Positions 63,594 through 64,000 of a stretch of 64,000 bases of DNA are shown here, one piece after another (the stretch's first letter is position 1; each line of letters starts with the position of its first letter). This stretch comes from Colwellia_A sp047621305. Lineage in GTDB: Bacteria > Pseudomonadota > Gammaproteobacteria > Enterobacterales > Alteromonadaceae. The notes under the pieces were generated by a model. That model was not told the DNA's origin and made no database searches. It saw nothing but the letters and a program-made list of their open reading frames with translations. Where the stretch lies: NCBI GenBank assembly GCA_047621305.1, contig JBLHNB010000005.1:53595-117594 (forward strand), in the 5' to 3' direction. The position numbers and the translations under genes were made by a program.

Positions 63594-64000
63594 TTACATT
63601 CCTTTTTGTCGTTATTGTTAAGTTTTTTGCTAATTTCTTACATTTTTTTACACTTTTAAGTATACTCAGCCGCTTATTGTGTTAATTTTAAGTATTCTGA
63701 TCATAAACAAGCTCAATACTGTGTTATAAAAATGTTAAATTAGCTGTAATGTGAGTGAGAATATATCTTAAATAGTGATAAGAAATCTTTGCATTAACAA
63801 ATTTATTACTGCAATTGAGTAGATAACCTTTATAAGTTAGATAACTTATAAAGTAGGAAGGTATAAAATAGGACGGTATAAAATAGGACAATATAGAAAG
63901 TAGCGCCGCTTAAATCATAATTTCCTTTATAGCATATTCACTAAATAGGTAATTATTGTCCACACTTTGCACTTTTCGTTATCGACTATGAAAGTGTAGC
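63594..64000. repeat. AT-rich end region with hairpin and tandem repeats
   Basis: 407 bp without a supported gene. It contains a perfect TTATAAGTT / AACTTATAA stem (63830-63851) and two tandem copies of GGTATAAAATAGGAC (63860-63889) with a partial third. The rest is AT-rich with T tracts. Confidence 0.6.

Overview
The window looks like chromosome from a low-GC marine gammaproteobacterium of the order Alteromonadales, most likely Colwellia or a close relative. The basis is gene order and protein similarity by eye: gltA divergent from sdhCDAB-sucAB-sucCD, rimP-nusA-infB-rbfA-truB-rpsO-pnp-nlpI, and rnfABCDGE-nth. No database search was possible. No rRNA, tRNA, integrase, transposase or CRISPR array was seen.

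Region 1 (1-21.8 kb) is a mosaic of short accessory units: a secreted GH18 chitinase cut by the left edge; small membrane proteins (PepSY, DUF808, PqiA-like); a CoA-transferase/GNAT fusion followed by a histone-deacetylase-like gene behind a perfect FNR-type site; miaE; hpf; a LysR/VOC/SnoaL locus with a clear palindromic operator; an esterase; a HopJ-family protein; a solute-binding protein; a flavin reductase; a second LysR; and a CPBP protease. Several starts were moved because of Shine-Dalgarno position or non-ATG codons.

Region 2 (21.9-25.9 kb), downstream of sucD, is the most unusual part. Two tandem modules share one order: a ~600-640 bp GC-richer inverted-repeat element, then a plus-strand orphan gene, then a ~60 bp copy of the sucD terminator and stop-codon region. 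The first gene encodes a small cysteine-rich secreted protein. The second encodes a DUF3644-like protein with an Rx4H motif typical of HEPN ribonucleases. This looks like an insertion hotspot with passive cassettes and is the best candidate for an undescribed system.

Region 3 (25.9-38.4 kb) encodes the TCA block sucDC, a GNAT gene next to a palindromic MITE-like element, sucBA and sdhBADC (minus strand), then gltA (plus). A terminator after sucB, plus the inserted GNAT/MITE, suggests that sucCD is transcribed separately from sucAB.

Region 4 (38.9-44.1 kb) has tcdA facing a fused CsdA-CsdE sulfur-transfer protein, then a secreted putative metallopeptidase and NlpI. Region 5 (44.2-53.4 kb) is the translation/RNA-decay operon; two tandem intrinsic terminators lie just upstream of rimP. 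Region 6 (54-63.4 kb) has a degenerate GGDEF/EAL membrane protein, the Rnf electron-transport complex (with a repeat-rich RnfC tail), nth and a glyoxalase-fold gene. The last 600 bp hold at most a 25-residue membrane peptide and short repeats.
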